DNA of 54,964 bases from Eubacteriaceae bacterium (GCA_902362435.1 CABIWW010000015.1:1-54964); one strand, 5' to 3'; shown: positions 33,902-43,500, numbered from the stretch's first letter. The notes: a model not told the origin generated them from the sequence alone. Made by a program: numbers and translations.

Positions 33902-34001
33902 GAGGGTTTGGGAAACTTCCCAACAAGCAAAAATCCCCGCCGTTCTCGGTAGAGAAAGCAGGGATTTTACGGAAAAGGGTACTCTTTTCCTATGCTTGCT
34001 A
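33902..34001 (-). repeat. Three-hairpin 100-bp element, copy B (upstream of the antirestriction gene)
   Basis: Read on the minus strand it has the same order as copy A: GGAAAAG-AGTAC-CCTTTTCC, a 37-nt middle closed here by AAATCCC/GGGATTT, then TTGGGAA-GT-TTCCCAA. It starts five bases after the topB stop codon and ends about 50 bp before the antirestriction gene. A further hairpin GAGGGT/ACCCTC (33878-33892) follows. Confidence 0.75.
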
Positions 34002-34006
34002 TTCAG

Positions 34007-36097
34007 TTATTTCTTCTTCGACAGTTCAATGCGGTAGTTGACATATTTCCCGCCTGTATCAGCCAATACGATAGTTCCGTCGTAGGTTTTGCCCGTCTTT
34101 GGGGAATAGAGCTTTTTCACATTTACTTTGCCGGATTGTAAGAGTGCAGCGGCAATTTTGGGGGTAAAGGTTACTTTTCGTTCTTCAAAGAAACGGTCAT
34201 TTTTCCACATGGTAAAGCTACATTCCTTATTGCTGCAATAGTAGTTTTTCTTTCCCTCATAGACAGGAGAACCGCAGCGGGGGCAGCTTCCCAACGCTTC
34301 CCGTTCCGGCTTGAACATCTGCGCTTTATCATCAGAAAGAAACGGATAGGTCTTTACCAGTTCCCGCGCCATATCCTCGATACCCTCCATAAATGCGGCG
34401 GGGTCTGCCTTGCCTTTGGCAATCTGCGTCAGATTGTTTTCCCATTCTGCGGTAAGCTGCGGGCTTGTCAAGGTGTCCGGCAGGACACACACAAGATTGA
34501 TACCGTCCTTTGTGGGAAGTAGCTGCTTGCCTTTTCGCTCCACAAAGCCGCCCTTTACCAGTTTTTCAATGACGGCGGCGCGGGTGGCGGGAGTTCCAAG
34601 CCCTTTGCGTTCTGCGTCCGGGTCGGTGTCCTCACTTCCGGCGCGCTCCATAGCAGAGAGCAGCGACGCTTCGTTGTGAGGTTTTGGCGGTGTTGTGTCA
34701 TGCTCCGTTACCTTTGCCGTCGGATTTTCAAAGGTCTGTCCCTCGGTAAATGGCGGCAGGGTCTTTTCTGTGTCACTGTCTGCGTCGTCCGTTTCGGGCT
34801 TGTTCTTTAAGGCTGCCCTGTATCTTCGGTCAATCTCTTTCCACCCGTCGGACAGCACCGTTTTTCCCCTTGCGATAAAAGACTGTCCGGCACATTCAAA
34901 AACTGCTGTAACCGCTTCAAAGGTATGCGGTGCAGCGGTCGCCATGAGCAGACGCGCCCCGGCAAGGGTAAGGATATTCCTTTCGCTTTCCGGCAGCGTG
35001 GCAAGGTCGGTCTTTGCAAGCTCCATAGTCGGGATAATGGCATGGTGGTCTGATACCTTTTTACTGTTCAGCACCTTTCCAAGCTCCGGCGTGAAGTCTT
35101 TTCCCGCCATAAAAGAAAATTTCCCACAAAGCAGCTTGATAATGCCCGCCGCTGTGTCGCTCATGTCGTCGGTCAGAAATGCGCTGTCTGTTCTCGGATA
35201 AGTAAGAAGTCTTTTTTCATACAGAGATTGTGCAAGGTCAAGGGTCTGCTTTGCGGTATAACCGAACAGGCGGTTTGCTTCCCTCTGTAAAGAAGTAAGG
35301 TCAAAGAGCTTCGGCGGGGCTGCGGTCTTTTTCTCTTTCACAAGGGAAGCACAGACTGCTTTTGACACTTCGCAAGCAGCTTTCAGCTTGTCAGCTTCGG
35401 AACGGTCAGATAGTTTTTCGCTTGCAGCTTCCGCGCCGGATAAGACAAGGCGCACATGGTAGTATTTTTCTTTCTTAAATGTGGTAATCGCTGCGTCCCG
35501 GTCAACAAGCATTTTTAAGGTCGGGGTCTGTACGCGTCCCACGTTCAAGGTATGATTGTAAAGGACAGAGAAAAGGCGGGTGGCATTGATACCGATTAAC
35601 CAGTCAGCCTTTGCCCTGCACAATGCGGAAGCAAAGAGCGCGTCGTATTCCTCGCCGTTCTTCAGACGGGAAAAGCCCTCTTTGATTGCGCTGTCCTCCA
35701 TAGAAGAAATCCAAAGGCGGCGCATAGGTTTCTTGCAGCCCGCCATTTCATAGACAAAGCGGAAAATGAGTTCGCCCTCGCGCCCCGCGTCGCAGGCATT
35801 GACGACTTCGGAAACGTCTGCCCGGTGCATAAGCTCTTTTAGGGTTTTGAATTGCTTTTCCTTGTCAGAAGCAACGGTGTACTTCCATTCCTGCGGCAAA
35901 ATCGGTAAGCTGTCATAGCTCCACTTTTTATATTGTTCCCCGTAGGTGGCAGCTTCCGCAAGCCCTACCAAATGTCCCACGCACCAAGAAACGATATAGC
36001 CGCTTCCTGTGAGAAATCCGTCTTTCTTTTCCTTTGCCCCCAGTACGGCAGCGATTGTCTGTGCCACACTGGGCTTTTCTGCGATAACTAAAATCAA
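34007..36097 (-). CDS. topB: DNA topoisomerase III (TopB family)
   Basis: A 696-aa type IA topoisomerase. The Toprim domain (MILVIAEKPSVAQTIAAVL; NACDAGREGELIF) is followed by the active-site region LLTYPRTDSAFLT with the catalytic Tyr, and LGTPATRAAVIEKLVKGGF. The C-terminus has one four-Cys zinc motif (CPRCGSPVYEGKKNYYCSN). Plasmid and ICE copies of this enzyme probably resolve topological links during conjugative or rolling-circle DNA processing. It lies in the middle of the leftward transfer operon. Confidence 0.95.
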   Translation of the reverse strand: MILVIAEKPSVAQTIAAVLGAKEKKDGFLTGSGYIVSWCVGHLVGLAEAATYGEQYKKWSYDSLPILPQEWKYTVASDKEKQFKTLKELMHRADVSEVVNACDAGREGELIFRFVYEMAGCKKPMRRLWISSMEDSAIKEGFSRLKNGEEYDALFASALCRAKADWLIGINATRLFSVLYNHTLNVGRVQTPTLKMLVDRDAAITTFKKEKYYHVRLVLSGAEAASEKLSDRSEADKLKAACEVSKAVCASLVKEKKTAAPPKLFDLTSLQREANRLFGYTAKQTLDLAQSLYEKRLLTYPRTDSAFLTDDMSDTAAGIIKLLCGKFSFMAGKDFTPELGKVLNSKKVSDHHAIIPTMELAKTDLATLPESERNILTLAGARLLMATAAPHTFEAVTAVFECAGQSFIARGKTVLSDGWKEIDRRYRAALKNKPETDDADSDTEKTLPPFTEGQTFENPTAKVTEHDTTPPKPHNEASLLSAMERAGSEDTDPDAERKGLGTPATRAAVIEKLVKGGFVERKGKQLLPTKDGINLVCVLPDTLTSPQLTAEWENNLTQIAKGKADPAAFMEGIEDMARELVKTYPFLSDDKAQMFKPEREALGSCPRCGSPVYEGKKNYYCSNKECSFTMWKNDRFFEERKVTFTPKIAAALLQSGKVNVKKLYSPKTGKTYDGTIVLADTGGKYVNYRIELSKKK

Positions 36098-36113
36098 ATA
36101 TAAGTTCCTCCTT

Positions 36114-36302
36114 TCAGCGTTCCGGCTCGGTTTTCTTTTTCTCCTGTACCTGTTTCAGACAGTACCCCACACAAGGGGACTGTCCCTTGTAAGGGCAGGA
36201 AGCACAAGCAGGGGGATAAGGAACAGGCGGCGCATTATCACGCCGCCCGTTCGGTTTCTGTATCATCATCTTTTCAAAGGGATTGTTGGTAAACAGGGTC
36301 AT
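36114..36302 (-). CDS. Small Cys-containing hypothetical protein
   Basis: A 62-aa protein with a CASCPYKGQSPCVGYC motif, a possible metal site, and a basic tail. It overlaps the DUF4366 gene by four bases upstream and lies 17 bp before topB. I do not know its role; coupling suggests that it is expressed with the transfer genes. Confidence 0.7.
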   Translation of the reverse strand: MTLFTNNPFEKMMIQKPNGRRDNAPPVPYPPACASCPYKGQSPCVGYCLKQVQEKKKTEPER

Positions 36303-37027
36303 AGGGTTTCTTCCTCCGTTTCTTCATCTTCGGGAGTTTCCCCGGTATCTGCTTCCGGCTCGTCCTCGTCGTAGTCCTCAAATTCAAAATCTTCAAGGTC
36401 GGTATCGCCCTTTACATTCTGCTTCGGCTTTAGAAACTTAAAGTAGTAGAACGCTGCGCCGCCACCAAGCAGGGCAAAGAGGACTAAGGCAAGCACCACA
36501 CCGGGATTGCCGCCTTTTTCTTTCAGTTCTTCCGGCTGCTCCGTTGGTGTTGGGGTAGGTTCTTTGCCTGTGCAGCCTGTCATACTGGTAACACATACCG
36601 GGCAGGACGTGTTTACCTTTCCGACTTCGCATTTTTCCGTACAGTTACAGATTTCCGGCTTTTTGGCAGCTTCGCCGTTTTCGGTCAGTGCCATAAGGTC
36701 GGCTTCGTCCACTTGATTTAGGAAATGTACGGTCTGTTCGCCCTCGGCGGCGCGGTCAATGAGGATATAGAAATAGTTGCCGCCTTTGGTGGTAACAGTG
36801 ATAAGTTGCTTATTGCCGCCGTAATCGTCAACCAGTGTAGCGTTTCCCTTTGGGGTAAGGGGCGGCGTTTCCTCTTTTTCCTCCACAACTACATTACTGT
36901 CGTTGGTCGCGTCCCCGGCGGGCGGCTCTGTGGCTGCGCCCTGTGCATAGGCAGGGACAGAAAAACCGCCCATAAGGATAAGGGCGGCACAAAGGGCAGT
37001 CATGGTCTTTTTCAGTTTATTCTTCAT
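36299..37027 (-). CDS. DUF4366 (CD1107-like) membrane-anchored protein
   Basis: A 242-aa exported protein. It has a signal peptide (KKTMTALCAALILMGGFSVP with a cleavage site after AYA), an external part with a Cys-rich stretch (CNCTEKCEVGKVNTSCPVC), a Thr/Pro spacer, one TM helix (about 174-196), and a very acidic cytoplasmic tail. This is the CD1107 type found in clostridial conjugative elements, probably part of the cell-surface transfer apparatus. The ATG at 37027 is nine bases after GAGG; an earlier ATG is too close. Confidence 0.85.
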   Translation of the reverse strand: MKNKLKKTMTALCAALILMGGFSVPAYAQGAATEPPAGDATNDSNVVVEEKEETPPLTPKGNATLVDDYGGNKQLITVTTKGGNYFYILIDRAAEGEQTVHFLNQVDEADLMALTENGEAAKKPEICNCTEKCEVGKVNTSCPVCVTSMTGCTGKEPTPTPTEQPEELKEKGGNPGVVLALVLFALLGGGAAFYYFKFLKPKQNVKGDTDLEDFEFEDYDEDEPEADTGETPEDEETEEETL

Positions 37028-37274
37028 CTGCATTTTCCTCCTGTTCGTTTTCTTCTGCGGGTGCGGCAGTCATGCCGGGAATACCGCCGCCGGACAGCAT
37101 AGCGTTCAGTTCCTGCGGGGTCAGACGCATAGCTCGTACAAGCTGCACGATTTCAAGGTTTTCCGCTTCGGTTTTCTGCACTTCCAGTCCTTTTAACTTG
37201 TTCTGATACTCTGTGATTTTCTCGCGGGTCTTTGCGATTTCCTTATTGATACGGTCAATTTTATTGTTTGCCAT
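37017..37274 (-). CDS. DUF4315 family protein
   Basis: An 85-aa coiled-coil protein (about 1-45: KIDRINKEIAKTREKITEYQ) with the family ending region RLTPQELNAMLSGG and an acidic tail. DUF4315 proteins sit between the CHAP hydrolase and DUF4366 genes in Tn1549-like elements; role unknown. It overlaps the next gene. Confidence 0.88.
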   Translation of the reverse strand: MANNKIDRINKEIAKTREKITEYQNKLKGLEVQKTEAENLEIVQLVRAMRLTPQELNAMLSGGGIPGMTAAPAEENEQEENADEE

Positions 37275-37305
37275 AGGTCATTTCTCCTTTCTTTTTGGGG
37301 TTGCT

Positions 37306-39381
37306 TTACCAGTTCATCAGCCCGTAGCCTTTGATACATTGATAGTTAAGGTCATAGCTCTTTATCTTGCAGGCGTCGCCGGAATTGCCCTCAACGGTAT
37401 AGACGCGGCTACCGTCCCTGCCAAGCACAAGCCCCACATGGTCGGCAACGCCGTCTAAATCCCAATCGAAAAAGATAGCGTCGCCCGGTGCGATATTCTC
37501 ATAGCCGCGTGCGCCCCATTGTCCCCTTGACTGAAACCAAGGGACACCCTGCCATTCGCAGCCCGCAAAGCGCGGTTCGCTTTTTCCGGCTTGATTGTAG
37601 CACCATGATACAAAACAGGCGCACCATTCCACGCGGCTGTTAAAGCCGTACCAAGACCAGTAAGGGTAGCCGCCCACATTTCCGACTTGCTGCTTTGCAA
37701 GCTCCATAAGCTCTTGATTTCCGGGGCGCGTACCGTTTACAAACTCCACACCGCTTAAATCCTCGGACGGGCTTCCGTCGGGAGAACCGCCGCCAAAAAT
37801 CAGCGGTTTGTTGCCGCTTGTTTCCAAATACACCCGGTACATTTCAAGCTGCTGTGGCGTAAGAAGTTCCTCCGCAAGCTCTGAAATCGGCTTGTTTGTC
37901 AGTTTCACATTTAAGATGTGATACTCATAAGGGACTTCCTCGGTGGTGGTTTCCCCGGTTTCCGGGTCGGTGCTTGTTTCGGTGCGGTAGCGTATTTCCA
38001 CTTCCTCGGTCAGCGTCAAGGTGTACTGCATGGAAAAGATACGTTCAAGCTCTGCCTGTGCGCTCTGCGGGGTGTAGCTCTGCAAGAGGGCGGTCAAGTA
38101 AGACGCAAGTTCGTGGGGGTTATGCCCGATACTGTCAAGGTCGTAGCGGTATTCATCATAGCCGGGGTGGGTGCTTTCGATATTGTCAATCTCACTTTGC
38201 AGCCCGTTTTCCAATGCGGCATAGTTGTTTTCAACTGCCACAAGGTCGCTGTCCTCGGATGTGTAGGAAGTGCCAAGCACCCCGTTTGTCAAGCCCGAAA
38301 ACATAGCCCCGCAAGAGGACAGCCCTGCGGAAATCATAATAAAGAGAAGCAGCGCGGCAACTGCAATCAAAATGCCCGCCGGGTGTCTTGCCGCAAATGC
38401 GGCGGCTTTCCTCGTTTCCTCGGCGGTTTTCTTCGCCGTCTTTCTTGTGGCTTCCGCTGCGGCTTTTGCCCCTCCTTTCTTTGCCGCCTTTGCATACTGG
38501 CGTTTTATCTGCTGTTTCTGCATGAAACGGGAAAGCGGGTTAGAAGTAAGCTGCGGGTTGTCGTGCAGGGTTTTGTGATACTGGAAGTTGACGTTTGCCT
38601 TAAATGCTGCCTTTTCTGCCTTTGCCGCTTCCCGGTAAGGTTTCAGCTTATGGCTGCGGTAGCCCTGTTTTAACTTCCGCGCCCCGTATTTCGCGCCGCG
38701 CTCGGCAAGTTCCTCCGATTTATGCGCCCCCTCAACGCCGGAATTGTCCTTTTCAACGGAATGTATCTTGTTGTGGACGAAAATCCCTGCTTCCTGTGCG
38801 GGGCGGGACAGCGGGTTTCCTTTTTTGCCGCCGGGTATCGGTTTTTCCTGTTCTTCAAAGTGAAGTCGGGTCTTTGCCTTTCCTGCGGCTTCGTCAAAGG
38901 TGCGCTCCTTAACCAGTTTCTTTTGCTTCGGGATAGCTGCCTTTGCTGCGTCCAGTCGGTCAGCGGCTTTGTTTGATTTCTCAATATAGCATTCCAGTTC
39001 CGGGACGGCAAGTTCTTCCTCGGTAAACTGCAAGCGGGAAGATGTTGTTTGTACGGTAACTTCCTCCTGTGCTTTATGTACCGCTTTTTTACTGGCTCTG
39101 CGGGTCTGTGCTGCTTCGATATGCTCCATAACGCGCTCTGCTGTGGCGGTGTCCCTTGCGGGGGAAGCTCCCGGTGCGTGGGGTAACGGGGAAGTTTGGG
39201 ACGCTACACCTTGAAGCTGCGTCCCGTCCTGCGCCGCTTGCTGCTCCGGGGACTTTTGAAAATCCGCGTCCTGTTCCCGTTTACTGATACGCTCGGCGGT
39301 CTGCTGTGTTTCGTTTACCTCAATAAGCCCGTCGCGGGTCATTTTCTGTGTGATTTTATCGCGGGATTTATATTGCTTCAT
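37306..39381 (-). CDS. CD1108-like bifunctional cell-wall hydrolase with CHAP/NlpC domain
   Basis: A 691-aa membrane protein of the conjugation apparatus that opens peptidoglycan for the channel. The basic, Ala/Lys-rich N-terminal 330 residues are cytoplasmic; one TM helix follows (about 337-357), then an external helical domain and a C-terminal CHAP-type amidase/endopeptidase domain with the active-site region EWCACFVSWCYNQAG (about 587) and a late histidine in VADHVGLVLG. It corresponds to the Tn916 ORF14-type hydrolase. The start at 39381 follows GAGGTGCAGACC. Confidence 0.88.
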   Translation of the reverse strand: MKQYKSRDKITQKMTRDGLIEVNETQQTAERISKREQDADFQKSPEQQAAQDGTQLQGVASQTSPLPHAPGASPARDTATAERVMEHIEAAQTRRASKKAVHKAQEEVTVQTTSSRLQFTEEELAVPELECYIEKSNKAADRLDAAKAAIPKQKKLVKERTFDEAAGKAKTRLHFEEQEKPIPGGKKGNPLSRPAQEAGIFVHNKIHSVEKDNSGVEGAHKSEELAERGAKYGARKLKQGYRSHKLKPYREAAKAEKAAFKANVNFQYHKTLHDNPQLTSNPLSRFMQKQQIKRQYAKAAKKGGAKAAAEATRKTAKKTAEETRKAAAFAARHPAGILIAVAALLLFIMISAGLSSCGAMFSGLTNGVLGTSYTSEDSDLVAVENNYAALENGLQSEIDNIESTHPGYDEYRYDLDSIGHNPHELASYLTALLQSYTPQSAQAELERIFSMQYTLTLTEEVEIRYRTETSTDPETGETTTEEVPYEYHILNVKLTNKPISELAEELLTPQQLEMYRVYLETSGNKPLIFGGGSPDGSPSEDLSGVEFVNGTRPGNQELMELAKQQVGNVGGYPYWSWYGFNSRVEWCACFVSWCYNQAGKSEPRFAGCEWQGVPWFQSRGQWGARGYENIAPGDAIFFDWDLDGVADHVGLVLGRDGSRVYTVEGNSGDACKIKSYDLNYQCIKGYGLMNW

Positions 39382-39391
39382 GGTCTGCACC

Positions 39392-41827
39392 TCACTTTCC
39401 GCTTTCGGAAACTTCCTCCGGCTTCGTCGTCATTACCCTGTAAAGCTCGGTATCTTTCGGGAAGCGGTCTACAAAAGGCAGCACCACATTTCCATAGAAG
39501 ATAAGCCCCTCGCCCGCTTCGGTGTGGGTAACATACTTCATCTGCTGCGGGGAAATATTAAGCTGCTTTGCAAGGATAGTACGGTCGCCCTGCGCTTGAT
39601 TGAGCATGAGGACAAAATCGCTGTTCTCAAAGATATTTTCCACCTCGCGGCTTGCCAAAAGGTCTTTGACGTTCTGCGTAATGGCTGTTGGGATACCGCC
39701 CCATTTACGGAAACGCTTCCAAATCTCCACGCTGTAAGCGGCGGTCTGTTCCTCTTTTAAGAGCAAGTGAAATTCGTCCATATAGTAGCGGGTCGCCTTT
39801 TTCTCTGCCCGGTTTATCGTTACCCTGTTCCATGTCTGGTCTTGCACAATGAGCATACCTAACTTTTTAAGCTGCTTTCCAAGCTGCTTTATATCAAAGC
39901 AGACAAGGCGGTTAGAAAGTTCCACGTTGGTTCTGTGGTTGAATACGTTAAGGCTGCCGGAAACATACAGCTCCAATGCCGCCGCGATACGGGCAGCTTC
40001 CGGCTCCGGCTGTCTTAACAGCTCGTCGTAAAGGTCGCCCAAGATAGGCATTTTTGCCGGGTCGGGGTCTGCAAGGAACGGGCGGTACACATTTCTTACA
40101 GCCCTGTCAATGACGGTCTTATCGACAGGCTGCAAACCCTCCTTGCCTCCGATAACAAGCTCGCAAAGGGAAAGGATAAAATCACTTTTCAGCGCAAGGG
40201 GGTTGTCGTCCTCGCTGTAATTAAGGTTTATGTCCATAGGGTTTACATACTGGGGCTTGCCGTCAATGCCCCTGCCCGTAGGGGAAAGACGTATCACTTG
40301 CCCATTAAGACGCTGCACAAGGGAAAAATACTCGGCTTCCGGGTCGCAGATGATAATGTCGTCGTCGGTAATGAGGAAAGCATTTGTCATTTCCCTTTTT
40401 GCCGCAAAAGATTTTCCGCTTCCCGGCGTTCCCAATATAAGCCCGTTGGGATTTTTGAGCTGCTTTCTGTCGCAGAGTATCATGTTGTTAGAAAGGGCGT
40501 TCAAGCCATAGTACAGGGCTTGCCCCGTCTGAAAAAGCTCCTGCGTGATAAAGGGAATGAAAATAGCGGTGCTTGATGTGGTAAGCCCCCGTTGTATCGG
40601 GATAAGGTTTTCCCCAATCGGCACACTGGATAAAAGCCCTGCTTCCTGCTGATAGTCAAGGCGTGTCAGGCGGCAGTTGTATTTCTGTGCGATACCCGCC
40701 GCAGCGAAAATATCATTTTCCAGTTTCCGCTTCGTGTCTGCCATGTTTACCACAAGGAACGTAAGGAGAAACATTCGCTCGTTGCGGCTCTGTAAGTCCT
40801 GCAACAAGTTCTTTGCTTCGCTGCCAAAGGTGGCAAGGTCGGACGGGATTATATCCATGTCATAGCCGCTTCTAACCGCTTTTTTCTGTTCCTCAATCTT
40901 CATCTTGTCAAGGTCTGTGATTTTGCGCTTAATGGTCTTGATTGCTTCCGACTGGTCGATACTGCGGATATGTAAATTGACGATTACCCCTGTTTCCAAG
41001 TCCAGTATGTCGGCAAGCATACGGTCGTTAAGCTCCGGCGCAAGGATTTCAAGGAAGCTCGCCGCGCCGATTTTCTTCCCCATGCGGAAATATCTGCCCT
41101 CGCCAAAACGGAAAGAGGACGGGGCGATAAAATCCTTTGTAGACAGCCCCGACGGGGTAAGCCAGTCAAAGGAAAAGGAGAACGGCTCGCCCTCCGGGTG
41201 GAATACCCCATGCAGCACCTTTAAGCGTTCATAGCCGGATAAGGGGCGGGCGGTTACGCCAAGCACCTTGAAATTGTTAAACACGTCGGTTTCGATACGG
41301 GAAAGTCTTGATTTTGCAGCCGCCTTGTTATCGGCTTCAACGGTAAAGGTAATGTATTTGTGCTTCACAAGCCCGTTGTTGCCTTTACTAAGCTGATTTT
41401 TCAGCATATCCGAATACTCGGTGCGGATAGAGTTAAAAGCGTCCTCCTGTGCCGGGATAGTGATAGCTTTTTCTGCCTGTTCCCGCTGCGTCCCTTGATT
41501 GATGAAAGAAAGCTGCACGCTCACGCTCGCGTCAAAGTAGTTGAGGAAATCGCACCAGTTTTCAAAAATGGCGGTCTTATCGTCTGCCTGTGCAAGCTGA
41601 TAATTGATGTCCTCGAACACGACGCACTTTGAATATCTCTTTTCCGTAACCTTGCAGATACCGTCCGGGTACATGGCAAGGTAAGGAATGGTCTGCTGTG
41701 CGGTGCGGGCTTTGCCGTCCCCCTTTGCCTTTCGGATAGCTTCGGCAATCTGTTTCTTTTCGGCGCGGGTCAGCTTACGCCTGTTTCCTGCGGCTTCCCG
41801 CGTCTTTTTTGTTTGTCCTTTTGACAA
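39392..41827 (-). CDS. VirB4-like conjugation ATPase
   Basis: An 811-aa ATPase that powers the type IV secretion channel. The N-terminal half resembles TraC/VirB4 (GEGRYFRMGKKIGAASFLEI); the P-loop is GLILGTPGSGKSFAAKREM (about residue 470) and Walker B-like RYYMDEFHLLL, then ITQNVKDLL. The start is a TTG at 41827, eight to nine bases after AGGAGG; the longer open frame upstream lies inside the PrgI gene. The 53-base overlap with PrgI indicates coupling. Confidence 0.92.
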   Translation of the reverse strand: MSKGQTKKTREAAGNRRKLTRAEKKQIAEAIRKAKGDGKARTAQQTIPYLAMYPDGICKVTEKRYSKCVVFEDINYQLAQADDKTAIFENWCDFLNYFDASVSVQLSFINQGTQREQAEKAITIPAQEDAFNSIRTEYSDMLKNQLSKGNNGLVKHKYITFTVEADNKAAAKSRLSRIETDVFNNFKVLGVTARPLSGYERLKVLHGVFHPEGEPFSFSFDWLTPSGLSTKDFIAPSSFRFGEGRYFRMGKKIGAASFLEILAPELNDRMLADILDLETGVIVNLHIRSIDQSEAIKTIKRKITDLDKMKIEEQKKAVRSGYDMDIIPSDLATFGSEAKNLLQDLQSRNERMFLLTFLVVNMADTKRKLENDIFAAAGIAQKYNCRLTRLDYQQEAGLLSSVPIGENLIPIQRGLTTSSTAIFIPFITQELFQTGQALYYGLNALSNNMILCDRKQLKNPNGLILGTPGSGKSFAAKREMTNAFLITDDDIIICDPEAEYFSLVQRLNGQVIRLSPTGRGIDGKPQYVNPMDINLNYSEDDNPLALKSDFILSLCELVIGGKEGLQPVDKTVIDRAVRNVYRPFLADPDPAKMPILGDLYDELLRQPEPEAARIAAALELYVSGSLNVFNHRTNVELSNRLVCFDIKQLGKQLKKLGMLIVQDQTWNRVTINRAEKKATRYYMDEFHLLLKEEQTAAYSVEIWKRFRKWGGIPTAITQNVKDLLASREVENIFENSDFVLMLNQAQGDRTILAKQLNISPQQMKYVTHTEAGEGLIFYGNVVLPFVDRFPKDTELYRVMTTKPEEVSESGK

Positions 41828-42179
41828 TCGCTGATACCTCCTTTTCAAGTTTTCGCTGCTTTTCCAAGACAGCGTATAGGTTTTCGGTTCTGTAAGGTCG
41901 CTCCTTTGGGCGGGTAAACTTTGTCTGAACGACATTTCTTACCACCACTTCAAGGGGCTGCCCATGTTTTTCATACATGGCAAGCAGGAAACAGGGGAGC
42001 ATGACGACAATCATCGCCATAGCCGCAAGGTTTGTCCCTGCGCTGCCTTTGAGCAAAAAAAACAGCGGCAGTCCGATTAAGAGAGCCGCCGCAAAACAAA
42101 CGATTTGCCGCTTTGTCAGATTGAAAGCGACTTTTGTTTTGACTTTGGAAAGGTCTTTGGGTACAGGTACATACGCCAA
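41775..42179 (-). CDS. PrgI family membrane protein
   Basis: A 134-aa protein with the PrgI-type opening (YVPVPKDLSKVKTKVAFNLT) and two TM helices (about 27-45 and 50-68), then a basic cytoplasmic tail. PrgI proteins are VirB3-like inner components of Gram-positive T4SS and are normally found directly before VirB4, as here. The start follows GGAGGTATTTTC. Confidence 0.9.
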   Translation of the reverse strand: MAYVPVPKDLSKVKTKVAFNLTKRQIVCFAAALLIGLPLFFLLKGSAGTNLAAMAMIVVMLPCFLLAMYEKHGQPLEVVVRNVVQTKFTRPKERPYRTENLYAVLEKQRKLEKEVSAIVKRTNKKDAGSRRKQA

Positions 42180-42200
42180 GAAAATACCTCCTTTCTGCCC

Positions 42201-43070
42201 TTAGTGGGCGTTGAATATGGATTTTGCCAGTGTGCCGGATTTGAACAGGGAAAAACAGAGGATAACCGTATAGGCGGCAAGGGAAAATACCGCGCTGTGC
42301 AGATTGTCTGCGATTATCATATCGTTTACCAGTACGGCGTAAATACCGACACATATCATAATGAGGAAGCCTTGAAAACCAAGAGCGAACAGCCCTTTTA
42401 GGTAGTTGTTTCCAATCTGTCCCCATTCTCTGTTGGTCATGGTCGCAAATGGAATAGGCGATACCGAACAGTAAAGGTAAATCTCTATCATTCTGCCGTA
42501 GAGGATAACGGTTATCAGTACGGACATGATTTTCATGCAAAGGCTTACAAGGCTTGTTTCAAGCACAAGTAAGAGCAGTTCGGGGATTTCCATATCTTCA
42601 AGCCCCTCCTGCATGGCGGCAAGGGCTTCGGCAACGTCGATATTCGTATCGCCGCCGATAACCCCCGCTGCGCCGGAAACGATATGCTGCGCCATATCAA
42701 AGACCGCCATTGTGATGTTGAACGTGTTGGTTACGATAAACACCGCGACAAAGGCTTTGAATATCCACTTAAAGAACATGAATGTTTCTATGTCGTGCAT
42801 ATTGTTCTTTTCCGTTACCATGCTGATTAGCTCGTAGCATAGGACATAGGTAATGACAAGCCCCGCAATCGGAACGATTACATTTTCAGAAAGGGTCTGT
42901 ATCATGCTGAAAATATTTGCGTTCCAACCCTGCGGGGTCTGTCCTACCTCGTTTGCGATAGTCCCGACTTTTTCGTTTACGTCCCCGAACATAGTTGACA
43001 GATTACCGTTTATCGCTCCGATAAGGATTTCCTTTATCCATTCGTTAATCGCGTCAAGTATGCTCTGCAT
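42201..43070 (-). CDS. VirB6/TrbL-like multi-TM conjugation protein
   Basis: A 289-aa integral membrane protein with about six to seven TM segments, in the place of VirB6/TrbL (CD0415 type) in clostridial conjugative elements. It probably forms the membrane channel core with PrgI and VirB4. The lack of a signal peptide and the periodic hydrophobic pattern (VIVPIAGLVITYVLCYEL, VSLCMKIMSVLITVILYG) support this. Assignment to a specific family is by pattern and gene order. Confidence 0.85.
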   Translation of the reverse strand: MQSILDAINEWIKEILIGAINGNLSTMFGDVNEKVGTIANEVGQTPQGWNANIFSMIQTLSENVIVPIAGLVITYVLCYELISMVTEKNNMHDIETFMFFKWIFKAFVAVFIVTNTFNITMAVFDMAQHIVSGAAGVIGGDTNIDVAEALAAMQEGLEDMEIPELLLLVLETSLVSLCMKIMSVLITVILYGRMIEIYLYCSVSPIPFATMTNREWGQIGNNYLKGLFALGFQGFLIMICVGIYAVLVNDMIIADNLHSAVFSLAAYTVILCFSLFKSGTLAKSIFNAH

Positions 43071-43086
43071 AGGCAGCTACCCGCGC

Positions 43087-43302
43087 TTAACCGAACAAGC
43101 CGGAAAGCAGAGGTACAAGGATAGTGCCGATAAGGGCAACGCCGCCGCCCGCCATGAGCTGCTTAATGCCCTGTGATTTCGCGCCCGGATTGTCGTTACC
43201 ATATCCCTCTAACAGATTGATAACGCCCCAAATGCCAAGTCCTGCTCCAAGAGCGATAACCAAAGTCTGTAATACGCCGATTGCGCTGTTGAAAAATTCC
43301 AT
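43087..43302 (-). CDS. Maff2 family mobile-element protein (VirB2-like)
   Basis: A 71-aa protein with two hydrophobic segments separated by a short polar loop: LQTLVIALGAGLGIWGVINL and IKQLMAGGGVALIGTILVPL. Size and topology match the VirB2-like/Maff2 proteins always found before the VirB6 gene in these elements. The ATG at 43302 follows AGGAGTTTT. Confidence 0.9.
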   Translation of the reverse strand: MEFFNSAIGVLQTLVIALGAGLGIWGVINLLEGYGNDNPGAKSQGIKQLMAGGGVALIGTILVPLLSGLFG

Positions 43303-43500
43303 AAAACTCCTTTCTGCCGCAAATGCGGCTTGCCCGTAAAAGGGCATAAAAAACGGCGGTCAGTTTTCAAACTGCCGCGGTCATAAGTCCCCGCGCTGCC
43401 TAAATGTCTGCTGCGCGGCGGTATTCAGTTGTCAGTGTGGGCGATAGGAATTTTTGTAGGGGCGCGTATCATGCAAGTTGTCTTTTTCTTTGTTACTGCG
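43303..43500. other. 198-bp interval with a hairpin, no clear gene
   Basis: CGGCGGTCAGTTTT/AAACTGCCG forms a stem near 43354-43376. A 15-codon frame on the minus strand (ATG at about 43474) has no good ribosome-binding site. Nothing else seen. Confidence 0.4.

Noticed and set aside
26306..34001. Invertible segment between the two inverted 100-bp copies
   Set aside because: Possible in principle, but the copies differ in the middle and no invertase is adjacent; gene order across the segment is the usual one for this family.
29224..38912. Long plus-strand open frames opposite the transfer genes (for example 31270-32136)
   Set aside because: They are mirror images of GC-rich coding sequence on the minus strand, with Cys/Leu/Phe-rich products and no start signals.
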